Of a stretch of 64,000 bases of DNA, positions 34,205-45,185 are shown piece after piece. The notes under the pieces were generated by a model. That model searched no databases, was not told the origin of the DNA, and saw only the letters and a list, made by a program, of their open reading frames with translations. Location of the stretch: assembly GCA_019421365.1 (NCBI GenBank), contig JAHZFJ010000008.1, forward strand, positions 1 through 64,000, in the 5' to 3' direction. Both the position numbers and the translations under genes were made by a program. The first letter of the stretch is position 1; the number at the start of each line of letters is the position of its first letter. The DNA comes from Lachnospiraceae bacterium. Lineage in GTDB: Bacteria > Bacillota > Clostridia > Lachnospirales > Lachnospiraceae.

Positions 34205-36493
34205 ATGATTAAACTTTATGATAACGGTGTTTACCTGTTGAATGGAACGGAAATCATTGAAGATAATAACGAAGCGAAAGCAGCACTTGCTTCAAAACTA
34301 GGTGATGGAATTATTACAAAAGAAGAAGCTGCGAAGAATACAATAGCTTATGGAATTCTTGAAGCGCATAATACTTCGGGAAATATGGAAAAGTTAAAAA
34401 TCAAATTTGATAAATTAACGTCTCACGATATTACTTTCGTAGGTATTATTCAAACAGCAAGAGCTTCAGGATTAGAAGAGTTCCCTATTCCGTATGTATT
34501 AACTAACTGCCATAATAGTTTATGTGCTGTGGGTGGAACAATCAATGAAGATGACCACATGTTTGGTTTATCTTGTGCAAAAAAATACGGCGGTATGTAC
34601 GTACCACCTCATCAAGCTGTTATTCACCAATTTGCGAGAGAAGTATTAGCTGCTGGTGGAAATATGATTCTTGGCTCAGATAGCCACACTCGTTATGGTG
34701 CACTCGGTACTATGGCAATCGGTGAAGGTGGACCAGAACTTGTAAAACAATTATTATGTAAAACATACGATACTAATATGCCAGGAGTTGTTGGTGTATA
34801 TCTTACTGGAAAGCCTAGAAAAGGTGTTGGTCCTCAAGATATCGCCCTTGCAATTATAGGCGAAGTGTTTGCTAACGGTTATGTTAACAATAAAGTTATG
34901 GAATTCGTTGGTGATGGTATTGATAACCTAAGCGTAGATTATCGTATCGGTATTGATGTAATGACAACAGAAACGACTTGTTTATCATCTATCTGGAAAA
35001 CGGATAATCAAGTAAAAGATTTCTATGCTATTCATGGTAGAATTGGTGATTATGCAGAATTAGCACCAAAATCTGTTGCTTATTATGATGGAATGATCTA
35101 TGTTGATTTATCAGAAATCAAACCAATGATCGCAATGCCATTCCACCCAAGTAATGTATATACAATTGATGAGTTAAATTCTAATCTTTACGATATCTTA
35201 GATGATGTTGAGAAGAAAGCATTAGTAAGTCTTGATAATTCACAAGTAAAATTTACTTTGAAGGATAAAGTTAAAAACGGTAAACTATATGTTGAACAAG
35301 GTGTTATCGCAGGATGTGCAGGTGGTGGATTCGAAAATATCTGCGATGCTACGGATATCTTAGCTGGTAAATACATTGGTGCAGATGAGTTCAGTTTAAG
35401 TGTATATCCTGCCAGTCAACCGGTATACCTTGAACTTGTTAAGAACGGAAGTGTTGCTAAATTGATGGAAACAGGTGCAACTGTAAGAACAGCATTCTGT
35501 GGACCATGTTTTGGAGCAGGGGATGTACCTGCAAACAATGGTTTAAGTATCCGTCACTCAACTCGTAATTTCCCTAACCGTGAAGGTTCTAAGATTACTA
35601 GCGGACAAGTTGCGTCAGTAGCTCTTATGGACGCTCGTTCTATTGCAGCAACAGCAGCAAACAAAGGATACTTAACATCAGCAGAAGATATTGATGTAAA
35701 CTTCTCTAAACCAAAGTATTTCTTCGATAGTAAGATCTATGATAATCGTGTATATAACGGTATTGGTAAACCAGACAAAGACGCAGAAGTGAAATTTGGC
35801 CCAGGAATTGTCGATTGGCCTTCTATGATTGAATTAACCGATGACATCTTACTCAAAGTTGTTTGTGAAATCCATGATCCAGTAACAACAACAGATGAAT
35901 TAATTCCTTCAGGAGAAACTTCATCATACCGTTCTAACCCACTTGGATTAGCAGAATTTACATTATCACGTAAAGATCCAGCCTATGTAGGGCTTGCTAA
36001 AGAAGTTCGTGCTGTGGAAGAAATCAGACGTACGAATACATGCCCAATGAAGGAAAATGAAGACTTCAATAAAGCATTTAGTGTAATCAAAGCATCTTAT
36101 CCAGACTTAAAAGCTAGAGAAACTGAAATAGGAAGTGTGATCTACGCTGTTAAGCCAGGTGATGGTTCTGCGAGAGAACAAGCCGCAAGTTGCCAAAGAG
36201 TATTAGGTGGCTTAGCGAACATCGCGAAAGAATATGCTACTAAGAGATATCGTTCTAACCTAATAAACTGGGGTATGATTCCATTCATATTCGAGGAAGA
36301 AAACCCATTCCACAAGGGAGATTTCATATTTATCAAGGATATTAAGAAAGCAATTGCTGAAAAGGCGACTGAAGTAAAAGCATATATCGTTCGTGACGAA
36401 TTAGTAGAATTCAACTTGAAGATTGGTGAAATGACAGATGATGAAAGAGATATCATCATGAAAGGCTGTTTAATTAATTATTATAGAGGTTAA
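34205..36493 (+). CDS. Aconitase-family hydratase (YbhJ-like)
   Basis: About 762 residues of the aconitase superfamily. Key segments: [45 protein letters not shown], the Fe-S ligand block [16 protein letters not shown], and [13 protein letters not shown] (substrate binding). A C-terminal swivel-like part follows. In sequence style it is closer to the uncharacterised hydratase/YbhJ branch than to the canonical AcnA/AcnB, so the substrate may not be citrate. AAGGAG lies eight bases before the ATG at 34205. No citrate synthase or isocitrate dehydrogenase is near. Followed by a terminator. Confidence 0.82.
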   Translation: MIKLYDNGVYLLNGTEIIEDNNEAKAALASKLGDGIITKEEAAKNTIAYGILEAHNTSGNMEKLKIKFDKLTSHDITFVGIIQTARASGLEEFPIPYVLTNCHNSLCAVGGTINEDDHMFGLSCAKKYGGMYVPPHQAVIHQFAREVLAAGGNMILGSDSHTRYGALGTMAIGEGGPELVKQLLCKTYDTNMPGVVGVYLTGKPRKGVGPQDIALAIIGEVFANGYVNNKVMEFVGDGIDNLSVDYRIGIDVMTTETTCLSSIWKTDNQVKDFYAIHGRIGDYAELAPKSVAYYDGMIYVDLSEIKPMIAMPFHPSNVYTIDELNSNLYDILDDVEKKALVSLDNSQVKFTLKDKVKNGKLYVEQGVIAGCAGGGFENICDATDILAGKYIGADEFSLSVYPASQPVYLELVKNGSVAKLMETGATVRTAFCGPCFGAGDVPANNGLSIRHSTRNFPNREGSKITSGQVASVALMDARSIAATAANKGYLTSAEDIDVNFSKPKYFFDSKIYDNRVYNGIGKPDKDAEVKFGPGIVDWPSMIELTDDILLKVVCEIHDPVTTTDELIPSGETSSYRSNPLGLAEFTLSRKDPAYVGLAKEVRAVEEIRRTNTCPMKENEDFNKAFSVIKASYPDLKARETEIGSVIYAVKPGDGSAREQAASCQRVLGGLANIAKEYATKRYRSNLINWGMIPFIFEEENPFHKGDFIFIKDIKKAIAEKATEVKAYIVRDELVEFNLKIGEMTDDERDIIMKGCLINYYRG

Positions 36494-36528
36494 TTGATAG
36501 CGTAAGATTATTAAATATATTATGGATA

Positions 36529-36575
36529 CAAATCCCCTCGACATAGAGCTATATAGGTCTTGTCTAGGGGATTTG
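36529..36575 (+). terminator. Terminator of the hydratase gene
   Basis: CAAATCCCCT (from 36529) pairs with AGGGGATTTG, with a 20-nt loop, followed by TTTGA. Confidence 0.75.
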
Positions 36576-36623
36576 TTTGATTCTATACTATTAAAATGTG
36601 ATTTGATTTATATTGTTTAAGTA

Positions 36624-38123
36624 TTATTTTGCCTTGATTGATTTAGCGGAGCTAGCTGAGCTTTCATAAGTACTATTATCAACAGTTCGATAGGCTGTTA
36701 CCTTGAATGAATATGTTCCTGAATTATAGTAAGGAGTATATGTATATTTAGTTTTTGATCCGCTAGTTATAGTAGTAGCATAATAATAGTCATTACTGTA
36801 TGGGGTTTTTACATAGATTTTATATCCAGTTGCACCACTAACTTTATTCCAATTCAAACTAACTTTACCTTGAGAATATTTAATCGTTGTTAGTTTAGGT
36901 TTAGAAGGTGATGTTGCGTAAGTACCACTATTTGACAATGGTCCGTAATATTTTGTTCCATCAACAGTTATGTAAGCAGCGACTTTTAGTTTATAAGTTT
37001 TTCCGGCAGTTAATGACTTTAGACTTCCACCAATTTTTATTTTGTTAATAGTTGCTTCATTTGCGCTGCTGTTTACTGTCTTAACGGCAGAATATTTTTT
37101 TGTCTTAGTATCATAGCAATAAATAGTGTATCCAGATACAGAGTTTAACTGGTTCCAACTAATATTAATAGATGAAGATGAGGCCTTCGACGTGTCCCTA
37201 TAAATAGTAGTAATTTTAGAAGGTAATACGATAACTGTGCATTTGCTAATAGCACCACTTCCATCATTTGCAGTACATGTTATAATTGTAGAACCAGGTG
37301 ATCTAGCAGTTACGTTACCATTAGAGTCGACATAAGCGATATCGATATTGTTACTTGCCCATGTCACTCCTGTATTATAAGCGTTAGTTGGATAAACAGT
37401 AGCCGATAATTTAGTAGTTGTATCATCGCCAATTTTTAAAACAGGTTTATCAATTGTGATTTTTTCAACAGATTGATTATTAATGGAGAATATATAATTG
37501 CCAAGATAATAATAATTATCTCCAATATAGATGTAGTACTTATGATCTTTTTCTAAGTCTAATATCGCTGTATAGGTTTCGTTTTGATACACAGACTGAT
37601 TAATACATAAACGTTCATCAGTATTATAGTCAAAGATTGCGACATCTAAATCGCTGTCAACGCTGGTATTTTTAAAGAATAGTTGATGTTTACCAGTTTT
37701 TTCTGCTGTAAAGACGGCATATTCTTCATCATATTTTCCATCCATTGACCAATTATATTCAGTGTTACAGTTAATAACGGCCGCATCATATTTACTATTT
37801 CCAACAGGGTCAGGTCTAAAATCTATGTCTAAGATATATGTACTACCTTGTGTTCCATCGGTCACCTCAATGTAATATGTTTGATTATTTTCTAATTTTA
37901 GATTAAGGTTAGCATAGTCATTACGAGAGATATATCTATCGGATGCTAGGACTTCGTCCAGAAAGGAATAAACATAAATGTTTGCACTATTTTTCATTCC
38001 TGTATTTTTGAAGTATATATTTGTGTAGCCGGGTTCATTAGGTGTCTGAATCATATACCAGTCGCTATCTTCATTTAATTTAGTTGAATAATAGCCAGTA
38101 TCAATAAAGTGTAAATACTCAAT
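36624..38123 (-). pseudogene. 5'-truncated surface protein with Ig-like and FN3 domains
   Basis: The open frame reads from a stop at 38124-38126 down to 36624; the first ATG is at 38054 (476 residues). Protein-like sequence (HFIDTGYYSTKLNEDSDWY) continues upstream of that ATG without any start codon, and there is no signal peptide. From the N-terminus: two pre-peptidase-type beta domains (EDSDWYMIQTPNEPGY; YNWSMDGKYDEEYAVFTAEK), one Big2 Ig-like domain (LKIGDDTTTKLSATVYPTN), then two fibronectin-III-like domains. The parent was probably an exported adhesin or enzyme whose 5' end has been lost. The C-terminus carries no sortase motif. Expression is unlikely; a frame starting at 38054 would yield a cytosolic fragment. 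Confidence 0.65.
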
Positions 38124-38286
38124 CTATAGAATTTATAGCTATTACTATTCTTAAGAAACAGCAGGTATAATTGACATAATTATACAATTCAACTATAATT
38201 TAATATAGTGAAATCTTAATAAAGCATAGTAACTCTCAAATGATATGAATAAACCGACTAAAGTACAACAGAATGAAGGAGGATAT

Positions 38287-39528
38287 ATGAAGGAAGAACA
38301 GAAATCAGTTACTAAAAAGAAAAAAGTAAATGTTGCTATAGATAATATGAGTGAAGAAGAGCGATTAGAGCAGTCGTATCAGAGAGCTATATTAGTTTTT
38401 AGTAACATGTCATGCATGACCATGACAGAATCAAAATTAGATATGTATAAGCATCTTAAGAAAGAGTTTAGTTCCTTGGGAGATTATAAAGACTCCAAAG
38501 ATTATCTAAAACTATGTACAGATTGTTATAAGGAAGTTGAAGCGGGTTTGATAAAAAAGCAATATGAGGATTGTTGTATTAAGTTAGAGTTAGCAAAGAC
38601 AGAAAAAGAATATCAAGCGTTAAGTCGTGAATTTAGAAAACTTAAGGATTATAAAGAATCTGCTAAGTTAGCTAAACAATGTGAGAGAATATTAGAAAGT
38701 TATTCAAAGAAAATAAAGTATGCAATGATCCGAAAAGTGAGTATAGTAGTTGTATTGATAATATTACTTTTACTTGGGAACACAAGATTTGGTAGATATA
38801 ATATATCAAAAGTTTGTAATAAATTAAATTTTTATAGTAAATCATCAGAAATGTATCAGAGCCTTGGTTCCTACAAAGATAGCAACAAACGATATAAAGA
38901 AACTGCCTATAAGGAAGCAGCTAGGCTAGTAAAGGATGGTAAATATTCAGAATCGCAGAAAATTTATTATGATATTAATGGATACTTAGATAGTGCAGTT
39001 AGATTGGTTTCACTTGAGAAGAGAATACTAGAGGAATCGAAGGTAGGAGATAAAGTTCAAGTTGGAGCCTCTTTATGGATTGTTTTAGATAAGCAAGAAG
39101 ATAAGGTTTTATGTATTAAGTATAAGCCACTATCAAATATAATCTATAGTGATGAAGAAGAAGATGTAACATGGGAAAGCTCACAGATAAGAAAATATCT
39201 GAACTCAGATTATATTAAGGAAATATTTTGTGAGGAAGAAGTTGCAAACTTATTACATACAGTAGTCATTACTTCTGATAACTTGAAGTATAAAACTAAG
39301 GGTGGAAACCAAACCCAAGATAAGCTATATATATTAAGTTCAGATGAAGCTATAAAGTATGAATCAGTACTTACAAACACGGTCAAAAAGTCATCTTGGT
39401 TACGTTCACCAGGTGGTTTGCAATGTGCAGTTAGCGTTTATAATGGGAAAGATGTAAATAGCTATGGTAATTTAGCAACGAAGGAACATGTCTATACCTA
39501 TCCTGTATTCTGGTATTCCTTAAAGTAA
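38287..39528 (+). CDS. Membrane protein with DUF6273-like C-terminal domain
   Basis: About 413 residues. The N-terminal cytosolic part is helical with repeats of a YKDS motif (GDYKDSKDYLKLC, LKDYKESAKLAKQC, GSYKDSNKRYKETA), which look like short TPR-like units. One membrane segment (VSIVVVLIILLLLGNTRFG, about 155-173) follows the first repeats. The C-terminal ~150 residues (VGASLWIVLDKQEDKVLCI, SQIRKYLNSDYI, WLRSPGG) match the DUF6273 type common in Lachnospiraceae. Role unknown. AAGGAGGATAT precedes the ATG at 38287; an earlier ATG at 38245 lacks a site. The neighbour upstream is a truncated surface gene on the other strand. Confidence 0.7.
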   Translation: MKEEQKSVTKKKKVNVAIDNMSEEERLEQSYQRAILVFSNMSCMTMTESKLDMYKHLKKEFSSLGDYKDSKDYLKLCTDCYKEVEAGLIKKQYEDCCIKLELAKTEKEYQALSREFRKLKDYKESAKLAKQCERILESYSKKIKYAMIRKVSIVVVLIILLLLGNTRFGRYNISKVCNKLNFYSKSSEMYQSLGSYKDSNKRYKETAYKEAARLVKDGKYSESQKIYYDINGYLDSAVRLVSLEKRILEESKVGDKVQVGASLWIVLDKQEDKVLCIKYKPLSNIIYSDEEEDVTWESSQIRKYLNSDYIKEIFCEEEVANLLHTVVITSDNLKYKTKGGNQTQDKLYILSSDEAIKYESVLTNTVKKSSWLRSPGGLQCAVSVYNGKDVNSYGNLATKEHVYTYPVFWYSLK

Positions 39529-39569
39529 TGAATAAAGTGAAGCAAAGATGGAGTTAACACAAGTGAGCA

Positions 39570-39604
39570 AAAGGCTATGTTCAGATGATTTGAACATAGC
39601 CTTT
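39570..39604. terminator. Bidirectional terminator
   Basis: A perfect 14-bp stem (39570-39583 with 39591-39604, loop GATGATT), between the convergent DUF6273-like gene and the ABC exporter gene. Confidence 0.85.
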
Positions 39605-39611
39605 ATTGATG

Positions 39612-41453
39612 TTATCCTTCGAACTGCGCCATATACATCTTCTTATATACACCTTGTCGTTCTAATAATTCGTCATGTGTTCCTGATTCAACGATTTTTC
39701 CTTCGTGAATAACAAGAATGCAGTCTGCATTTTGAATTGTGGAGAGGCGATGAGCGATTACAAAACAAGTTTTGTTAGCCATGATTTTTCGCATAGCAGA
39801 TTGGATTTGTTGTTCCGTTCGTGTATCTACATTGGAAGTAGCTTCATCTAGAATCAACATGTTGGTGTCAAGTAACATGGCACGAGCGATCGTAATCAGT
39901 TGTTTCTGTCCTTTTGATATATTCGTTCCATCATCACTTAGGATGGTGTCATAGCCATTTGGCAAACGCATAATGAAGGAATGTATTTTAGCTGCCTTAG
40001 CGACTTCAATGACTTCATCAAGCGTAACATTCTCTTTACCATAAGCAATATTTTCAAATATTGTTCCATGAAACAGCCATGTATCTTGTAACACCATTGA
40101 ATACGATCTTCTAAGACTACTTCTTGTTACATGTTTGATATCGTGATTGTCAACGGTTATGTTACCGCTATCAACGTCATAGAAGCGCATTAGTAGATTT
40201 ATTAGTGTTGTTTTTCCTGATCCTGTAGTACCAACTACTGCAATCATATTACCTGGTTTGGCATGGAAGTTAATATCCTTAAGGATTGGTTTATCTGGTT
40301 GATAAGAAAAATAAGCATGTTGTGCTTTAACATCTCCTTCTATAACAATTGTTTTGTCTGATTGGGCAGAAGGTTCAGTAACAGGAGACAGATGATCTTT
40401 CGCCCCATCATCTGTCTGGTTGTTTTTAAATATTACAGCATCTAGTTCGTCAACTGGTTCTTCCTCTTCATCTAGTAATCTGAAAATTCGATCGGCAGCA
40501 GCAAAGGTAGATTGAAAATCACTCATAATATTGGCTGCTTCATTAATTGGACCTGAGAATTTCCTGCTATAGAGTATGAAGGAAGAGATATTCCCAATAC
40601 TCATCGAGCCTGCTAAGTAAAGTAAAGCGCCGAATACGGATATAAAGGATAATGATAGGTTGTTTATTAAGTTAACACAGGGGCCAGTAATGCTTCCATA
40701 GTATTCTGCATCGTAATAAGCATCTACAGCTGCCTTATTCTTTTCACCAAATTTACGAATTGTGTTTTCTTCTTGATGATAAGCTCGCAATGTTTTTTGT
40801 CCACTAATCATCTCTTCCACAAAACCATTTAATTCTCCTAACTTAGCAGAGCGTGCACGAAAGAGAGGACGAGTTTTGCCTGTGATATATTTGGTTAATA
40901 GAATTGATATTGGTATTGTAACTGCAAAAACGAGAACAAGTCTTGGTGAAAGATAAAGCATCATGGAAAAGGCGCCAATGACCGTTATTATGCTTGTGCT
41001 AATCTGTACAAGGTCAGTTGATAGAGAAGTATTAACCGTATCGATATCATAAGATATTCTACTAAGAATATCTCCCGTCTGATGTGTATCAAAATATCCA
41101 ATAGGAAGTTCGCACAATTTATTAAACACATCCTTACGCATGGAATACGCTATTTTTCTACCTATGTGTATCATTAATATAGATAGAAGATAGGAGAATA
41201 TTGATGATGCGATAAAGAAGAATAGCATATAGGTAGCATAATGAAACACTTCTTGAAATATAACTTTACCCACACCGGGTTGAATAGCGTCAATGGCATA
41301 ACCAGATAACATAGGCCCGAGTAATGCGAATATGTTACTTGTAAGGGTTAAAACAATTGCTAGAAGAAGAAACCACTTATAATGAAATAAGTATCCAGCC
41401 AGTCGAAGAAGGGTATGTTGCTTCTTTGTATGTGTATGATTTGAATTATTCAT
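39612..41453 (-). CDS. Heterodimeric ABC exporter subunit with catalytic Walker B
   Basis: About 613 residues: a six-segment membrane domain (about 20-320) fused to a nucleotide-binding domain. Walker A is VVGTTGSGKTT; the signature is degenerate, ISKGQKQLITIARAML where LSGGQ is usual; Walker B is MLILDEATSNVDT with the catalytic Glu. A linker of about 30 extra residues (NQTDDGAKDHLSPVTEPSAQ) sits before the NBD. It overlaps the upstream partner gene by 8 bases. The start at 41453 (ATG after AAGGGAG) is preferred over the GTG at 41462. Substrate unknown: drugs, lipids or peptides are all possible for this BmrCD/TM287-288-like class. Confidence 0.9.
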   Translation of the reverse strand: MNNSNHTHTKKQHTLLRLAGYLFHYKWFLLLAIVLTLTSNIFALLGPMLSGYAIDAIQPGVGKVIFQEVFHYATYMLFFFIASSIFSYLLSILMIHIGRKIAYSMRKDVFNKLCELPIGYFDTHQTGDILSRISYDIDTVNTSLSTDLVQISTSIITVIGAFSMMLYLSPRLVLVFAVTIPISILLTKYITGKTRPLFRARSAKLGELNGFVEEMISGQKTLRAYHQEENTIRKFGEKNKAAVDAYYDAEYYGSITGPCVNLINNLSLSFISVFGALLYLAGSMSIGNISSFILYSRKFSGPINEAANIMSDFQSTFAAADRIFRLLDEEEEPVDELDAVIFKNNQTDDGAKDHLSPVTEPSAQSDKTIVIEGDVKAQHAYFSYQPDKPILKDINFHAKPGNMIAVVGTTGSGKTTLINLLMRFYDVDSGNITVDNHDIKHVTRSSLRRSYSMVLQDTWLFHGTIFENIAYGKENVTLDEVIEVAKAAKIHSFIMRLPNGYDTILSDDGTNISKGQKQLITIARAMLLDTNMLILDEATSNVDTRTEQQIQSAMRKIMANKTCFVIAHRLSTIQNADCILVIHEGKIVESGTHDELLERQGVYKKMYMAQFEG

Positions 41454-43407
41454 TATGTTCACTCCCTTCTATATTCCTTATAATCTGTTGCTCACCCATT
41501 TGAGACCTACTTATATCTTGATAGATTGTACAACGGGTAAGAAGTTGTTCGTGTGTTCCATAGTCAATCATCTTGCCATCATCCATGACAAGTATATGTT
41601 CGGCATGCATAATGGAACTAATACGCTGCGCTATAATTATTTTGGTAGTATCACTAAAATGTTCTCGTAGTTGCCCACGTAATAGTGCATCTGTTTTATA
41701 ATCTAAGGCACTAGAAGAATCATCAAGTAATAGGATTTCTGGTTTTGCAGCTAAAGCTCTAGCAATAAGAAGACGTTGCTTTTGACCACCACTTACATTA
41801 GCACCTTTGATGGTTAAAGAATCCTGAATATCTGTTACGAATTCATCAGCCATAGAATATTCTAAAGCTTTACTAATAGCGTCTAGAGAAAGATCTCTAC
41901 CAAGACGAATATTCTCTACAATAGTATCTTGAAAAAGAATGTCATTCTGAAATACAATACCGAACTTTTGGCGGAGTTCTTTTGCCTTCATATCCTTAAT
42001 ATCAGTTCCATTAATAGAGATTGTACCTTTAGTAGGTAAGTAGAAGCGTAGTAATAATTGAAGGATTGTGGACTTGCCTGAACCAGTTGCGCCAATGATG
42101 CCTAAAGTCTCTCCTTTTTTTAGTGAAAAGCTAATGTTTTGTAGTGAATATGCATCGTCTACATCTGTAGAATATTTGCTTTCGGTAATATCTTGCTTAG
42201 TTAAATTAACAAATTGTTTTGCAAAGTTCTGGGCACGACCTAAAGCAGATGGTTGCTTATGTGAAGATAAACCAAGTTCGCCAGATAAGCTTGTTTCTGG
42301 TGGTTCTGGTGTTTGATAGGAGAACCAGACTTGATTAAATTCAATGAAATTATCGTGTTCTACATATGTAGAATTAGAATAATTATATATATCACTCGTG
42401 AATTTACTGCTTATAGTGACTGGAGAAGTAGTTATATTGTCAGTTGCTTTATCAAGATCAAGATCACCGCATTCAATTACTTCCATAATACGATCTGCAG
42501 AAGCAGCACCTTTTGAAAACAGTATAAACATACGTGAGATACTTAACATTGCATTCAAGATTATTGTAAAGTAAGTAAGAAATGCAAGAATTTTACCAAC
42601 CTGTGTTAAGCCTTCGTTTACTCGCCAAGCACCAACTACAATCACTAAGATTAATCCAATATTTAATAGCAGATTCATGCAAGGGTTAATCATTGCCATG
42701 GTAGTGCTTGCTTTCTTCTCATTATCTGTCACTTCAAAATTGTAGATATTGAATTTATCTTTTTCGTAGTCACCTTTTGATAAAGCTTTAATAACGCGCA
42801 TTCCATTAATCGCTTCTCTTACATCACGAATGAAAGAATCGGTAGACTGTTGTAGTCTCGTATATATGGGTATACTTTTCTTAGAAACATATACCATAAG
42901 TATTGTAATAAAAGGTAATATGCAGATTAAAACAAAGGACAGTACAGGATCTAATGTTAAAGTAACACAGATACCACCTATTAGCAGGATAGGAGATCTA
43001 ATACCAAGTCTTTGCATACGTCCAATCATATTGTGAACGTTATAAGTGTCACTGGTAAGACGTGAAATTAACGATGGTTTTGTAAAACGATCTGTCTGAG
43101 TGGAAGAGAGATAACTAATTGTATGGAAGAGATCGTGTCTAATTACTTCTGTTGCTTCACTTGACACTTTAGATGCCATTCGATTGGCAATAATATTGAA
43201 AGCTACGGCTATTAATGAACAAGTAATCATGCCGAGTCCCCAGAGATATATGTGAGTACGGTTCCTTGAGGGTATAACGGAGTCAATCATATAGGCAAGT
43301 ATCCAAGGGAGGAATAAGTCCATCAAGGTACCTATAAATTTGATAATAAATCCATATAATATGCGGTTATAAAAAGGTTTTAGGTAATGTGTAAATATGG
43401 TTTTCAT
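41446..43407 (-). CDS. Heterodimeric ABC exporter subunit with non-catalytic Walker B
   Basis: About 653 residues: membrane domain, then NBD. Walker A IIGATGSGKST, a canonical signature VSGGQKQRLLIARAL, and Walker B ILLLDDSSSALD, in which Asp replaces the catalytic Glu. The partner encoded downstream has the opposite defect (bad signature, good Walker B), so both changes fall in one composite ATP site, the pattern of asymmetric heterodimeric exporters. The NBD carries an unusual insert of about 65 residues between WFSYQ and LQNISFSLKKGE. An in-frame start at 43455 has no ribosome binding site; AAAGGATT precedes 43407. Confidence 0.9.
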   Translation of the reverse strand: MKTIFTHYLKPFYNRILYGFIIKFIGTLMDLFLPWILAYMIDSVIPSRNRTHIYLWGLGMITCSLIAVAFNIIANRMASKVSSEATEVIRHDLFHTISYLSSTQTDRFTKPSLISRLTSDTYNVHNMIGRMQRLGIRSPILLIGGICVTLTLDPVLSFVLICILPFITILMVYVSKKSIPIYTRLQQSTDSFIRDVREAINGMRVIKALSKGDYEKDKFNIYNFEVTDNEKKASTTMAMINPCMNLLLNIGLILVIVVGAWRVNEGLTQVGKILAFLTYFTIILNAMLSISRMFILFSKGAASADRIMEVIECGDLDLDKATDNITTSPVTISSKFTSDIYNYSNSTYVEHDNFIEFNQVWFSYQTPEPPETSLSGELGLSSHKQPSALGRAQNFAKQFVNLTKQDITESKYSTDVDDAYSLQNISFSLKKGETLGIIGATGSGKSTILQLLLRFYLPTKGTISINGTDIKDMKAKELRQKFGIVFQNDILFQDTIVENIRLGRDLSLDAISKALEYSMADEFVTDIQDSLTIKGANVSGGQKQRLLIARALAAKPEILLLDDSSSALDYKTDALLRGQLREHFSDTTKIIIAQRISSIMHAEHILVMDDGKMIDYGTHEQLLTRCTIYQDISRSQMGEQQIIRNIEGSEHNE

Positions 43408-43679
43408 GTTAGTATAATCCTTTTCTGAAATTTGAGTAGTATAAATAAGACACATATTATAGTATAACGAATTGTGAAAAATATACCAGTACTTTTTGTT
43501 TCTTAAAATACCTCTAGGAATTCGAAGGAAAATAGTATAGAATAATATTAATTAAAAAAGACCAAATTATATCCTGCAGAAAATATAGTTTTTTATGTAT
43601 AAATATCTTACAAAAGAGTTGCAGGAAATTGGTTTAAATACTAATCCATAATCAACATAGAACACAGGAGGTAACAATA

Positions 43680-44516
43680 ATGGCACATTTAATTGATGGA
43701 AAAGCAATTTCATTACAGATAAAAGAAGAGTTAAAGAAAAAGGCAGCTGAATATAAAGAACAAGGAATGGAGGTAACACTCGCTGTAATTCAAGTAGGTA
43801 ATGATCCGGCTTCTAGTGTTTATGTAGGAAATAAGAAAAAAGCATGTGAATTCGTTGGTATTCGTTCTCTAGCATATGAATTACCTGAAGAAACTACGCA
43901 AGAAGAATTACTTTCACTTGTTAATGAATTGAATGATAGAGCAGATGTTAATGGTATATTAGTACAACTTCCATTACCTGATCATATTAATGAAGATTTA
44001 GTAATCAAAACAATCGCGCCAGAAAAAGACGTTGATGGATTTCACCCTCAGAGTGTTGGAGCATTATTCATTGGGCAGAAAGGGTTTGTTTCATGTACAC
44101 CTGCAGGTGTTATTGAGTTATTAAAACGTTCTAATATTGAGATTGAAGGCAAAGAGTGCGTAATAGTAGGAAGAAGTAACATTGTTGGAAAACCAATGGC
44201 ACTACTTATGTTACAAGAGAATGCAACAGTTACAATATGTCATTCAAGAACTAAGGATTTAAAGGAAGTCACTAAACGCGCCGATATCTTAATTGTAGCA
44301 CTTGGAAAACCTAAATTCATAACAAATGAATACGTGAAAGATGGTGCTGTTGTTATTGATGTAGGTATCCATCGTGATGAAAACAATAAATTATGTGGAG
44401 ACGTGGATTTTGCTGATGTTGAAGGTAAAGTAGAAGCAATTACACCGGTACCAGGAGGCGTTGGTCCGATGACAATTGCAATGTTAATGAAAAATTGCAT
44501 GGAGACAATAGAGTGA
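43680..44516 (+). CDS. folD: Bifunctional methylene-THF dehydrogenase/cyclohydrolase
   Basis: A 278-residue enzyme of one-carbon metabolism that interconverts 5,10-methylene-, methenyl- and 10-formyl-tetrahydrofolate with NADP. It has the catalytic Tyr/Lys in SSVYVGNKKKAC, the GILVQLPLPDHI block, DVDGFHPQSVGALFIGQ, the Rossmann motif VIVGRSNIVGKPMALLML and the C-terminal PVPGGVGPMTIAML. Length is normal. AGGAGG precedes the ATG. An unknown gene starts 64 bases downstream. Confidence 0.97.
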   Translation: MAHLIDGKAISLQIKEELKKKAAEYKEQGMEVTLAVIQVGNDPASSVYVGNKKKACEFVGIRSLAYELPEETTQEELLSLVNELNDRADVNGILVQLPLPDHINEDLVIKTIAPEKDVDGFHPQSVGALFIGQKGFVSCTPAGVIELLKRSNIEIEGKECVIVGRSNIVGKPMALLMLQENATVTICHSRTKDLKEVTKRADILIVALGKPKFITNEYVKDGAVVIDVGIHRDENNKLCGDVDFADVEGKVEAITPVPGGVGPMTIAMLMKNCMETIE

Positions 44517-44580
44517 AAGATGAATCATTCACTCGCAAATTAGTGTCTGCGGTCCAAAGTTTGCAGGCTATGGAAAGGGC

Positions 44581-45156
44581 ATGGTTATAAGTATGAAATC
44601 AGAGATTATTTTTCATGATCAAGATTATGATGTAATTATGATAGAGAATGAAAATATAATTATGGAGAAAGAGATCAATCAGTATATATTAGGAATAGAA
44701 CATGCAAATTTGAATTATCACTGTTGTTTTGAAGTAAAGGAGTATCGTTTATACCTTCGAACATGTGAGATTATATGTGCATATGGATATCGTGCGGTAT
44801 TACAAAAGTCAAATCAAGGTGGAATTGATTCAAACAATACTGCGGAGCATAATAGTTATGAATTAATGATACCGAATGCATATTCTGGTTCTATAGTAAT
44901 TGGCAGAGGTTTAATTGATAACGATTACCTGTTACAAGTTAATGGGATTCCATGTTATGGCTATGAGGAAGTTATTGAACTTATCTTTAGCCAAGGTATT
45001 CTAGTAACTACAATCAATCATAGTAGAGCAATGAAACGTGTCAGAATGAACTTAGATTGTGGTTATCGTACTTTAGATAAGAAGAAAGATGTTCGTTGTA
45101 TTCAGAAGTTCTTACGAGATTCGTTTGTAGGAGATTATAAGGAACAATTAGTATAG
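44581..45156 (+). CDS. Unknown protein downstream of folD
   Basis: A 191-residue protein that I do not recognise. It has no signal peptide or membrane segment, many Ile/Tyr/Asn residues and a few cysteines (HCCFEVKEY, RTCEIICAYG, LDCGYRT). The middle part, PNAYSGSIVIGRGLIDNDYLLQVNG, looks like beta-strand-rich structure. The C-terminal stretch KKDVRCIQKFLRDSFVGDYKE is basic. GGAAAGGG lies just one base before the ATG at 44581 and 13 bases before the ATG at 44593, so the start is uncertain. It is likely co-transcribed with folD and ends at a strong terminator. Confidence 0.55.
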   Translation: MVISMKSEIIFHDQDYDVIMIENENIIMEKEINQYILGIEHANLNYHCCFEVKEYRLYLRTCEIICAYGYRAVLQKSNQGGIDSNNTAEHNSYELMIPNAYSGSIVIGRGLIDNDYLLQVNGIPCYGYEEVIELIFSQGILVTTINHSRAMKRVRMNLDCGYRTLDKKKDVRCIQKFLRDSFVGDYKEQLV

Positions 45157-45185
45157 TAAAAAAAGCGTATTATTAATGGATAGTA

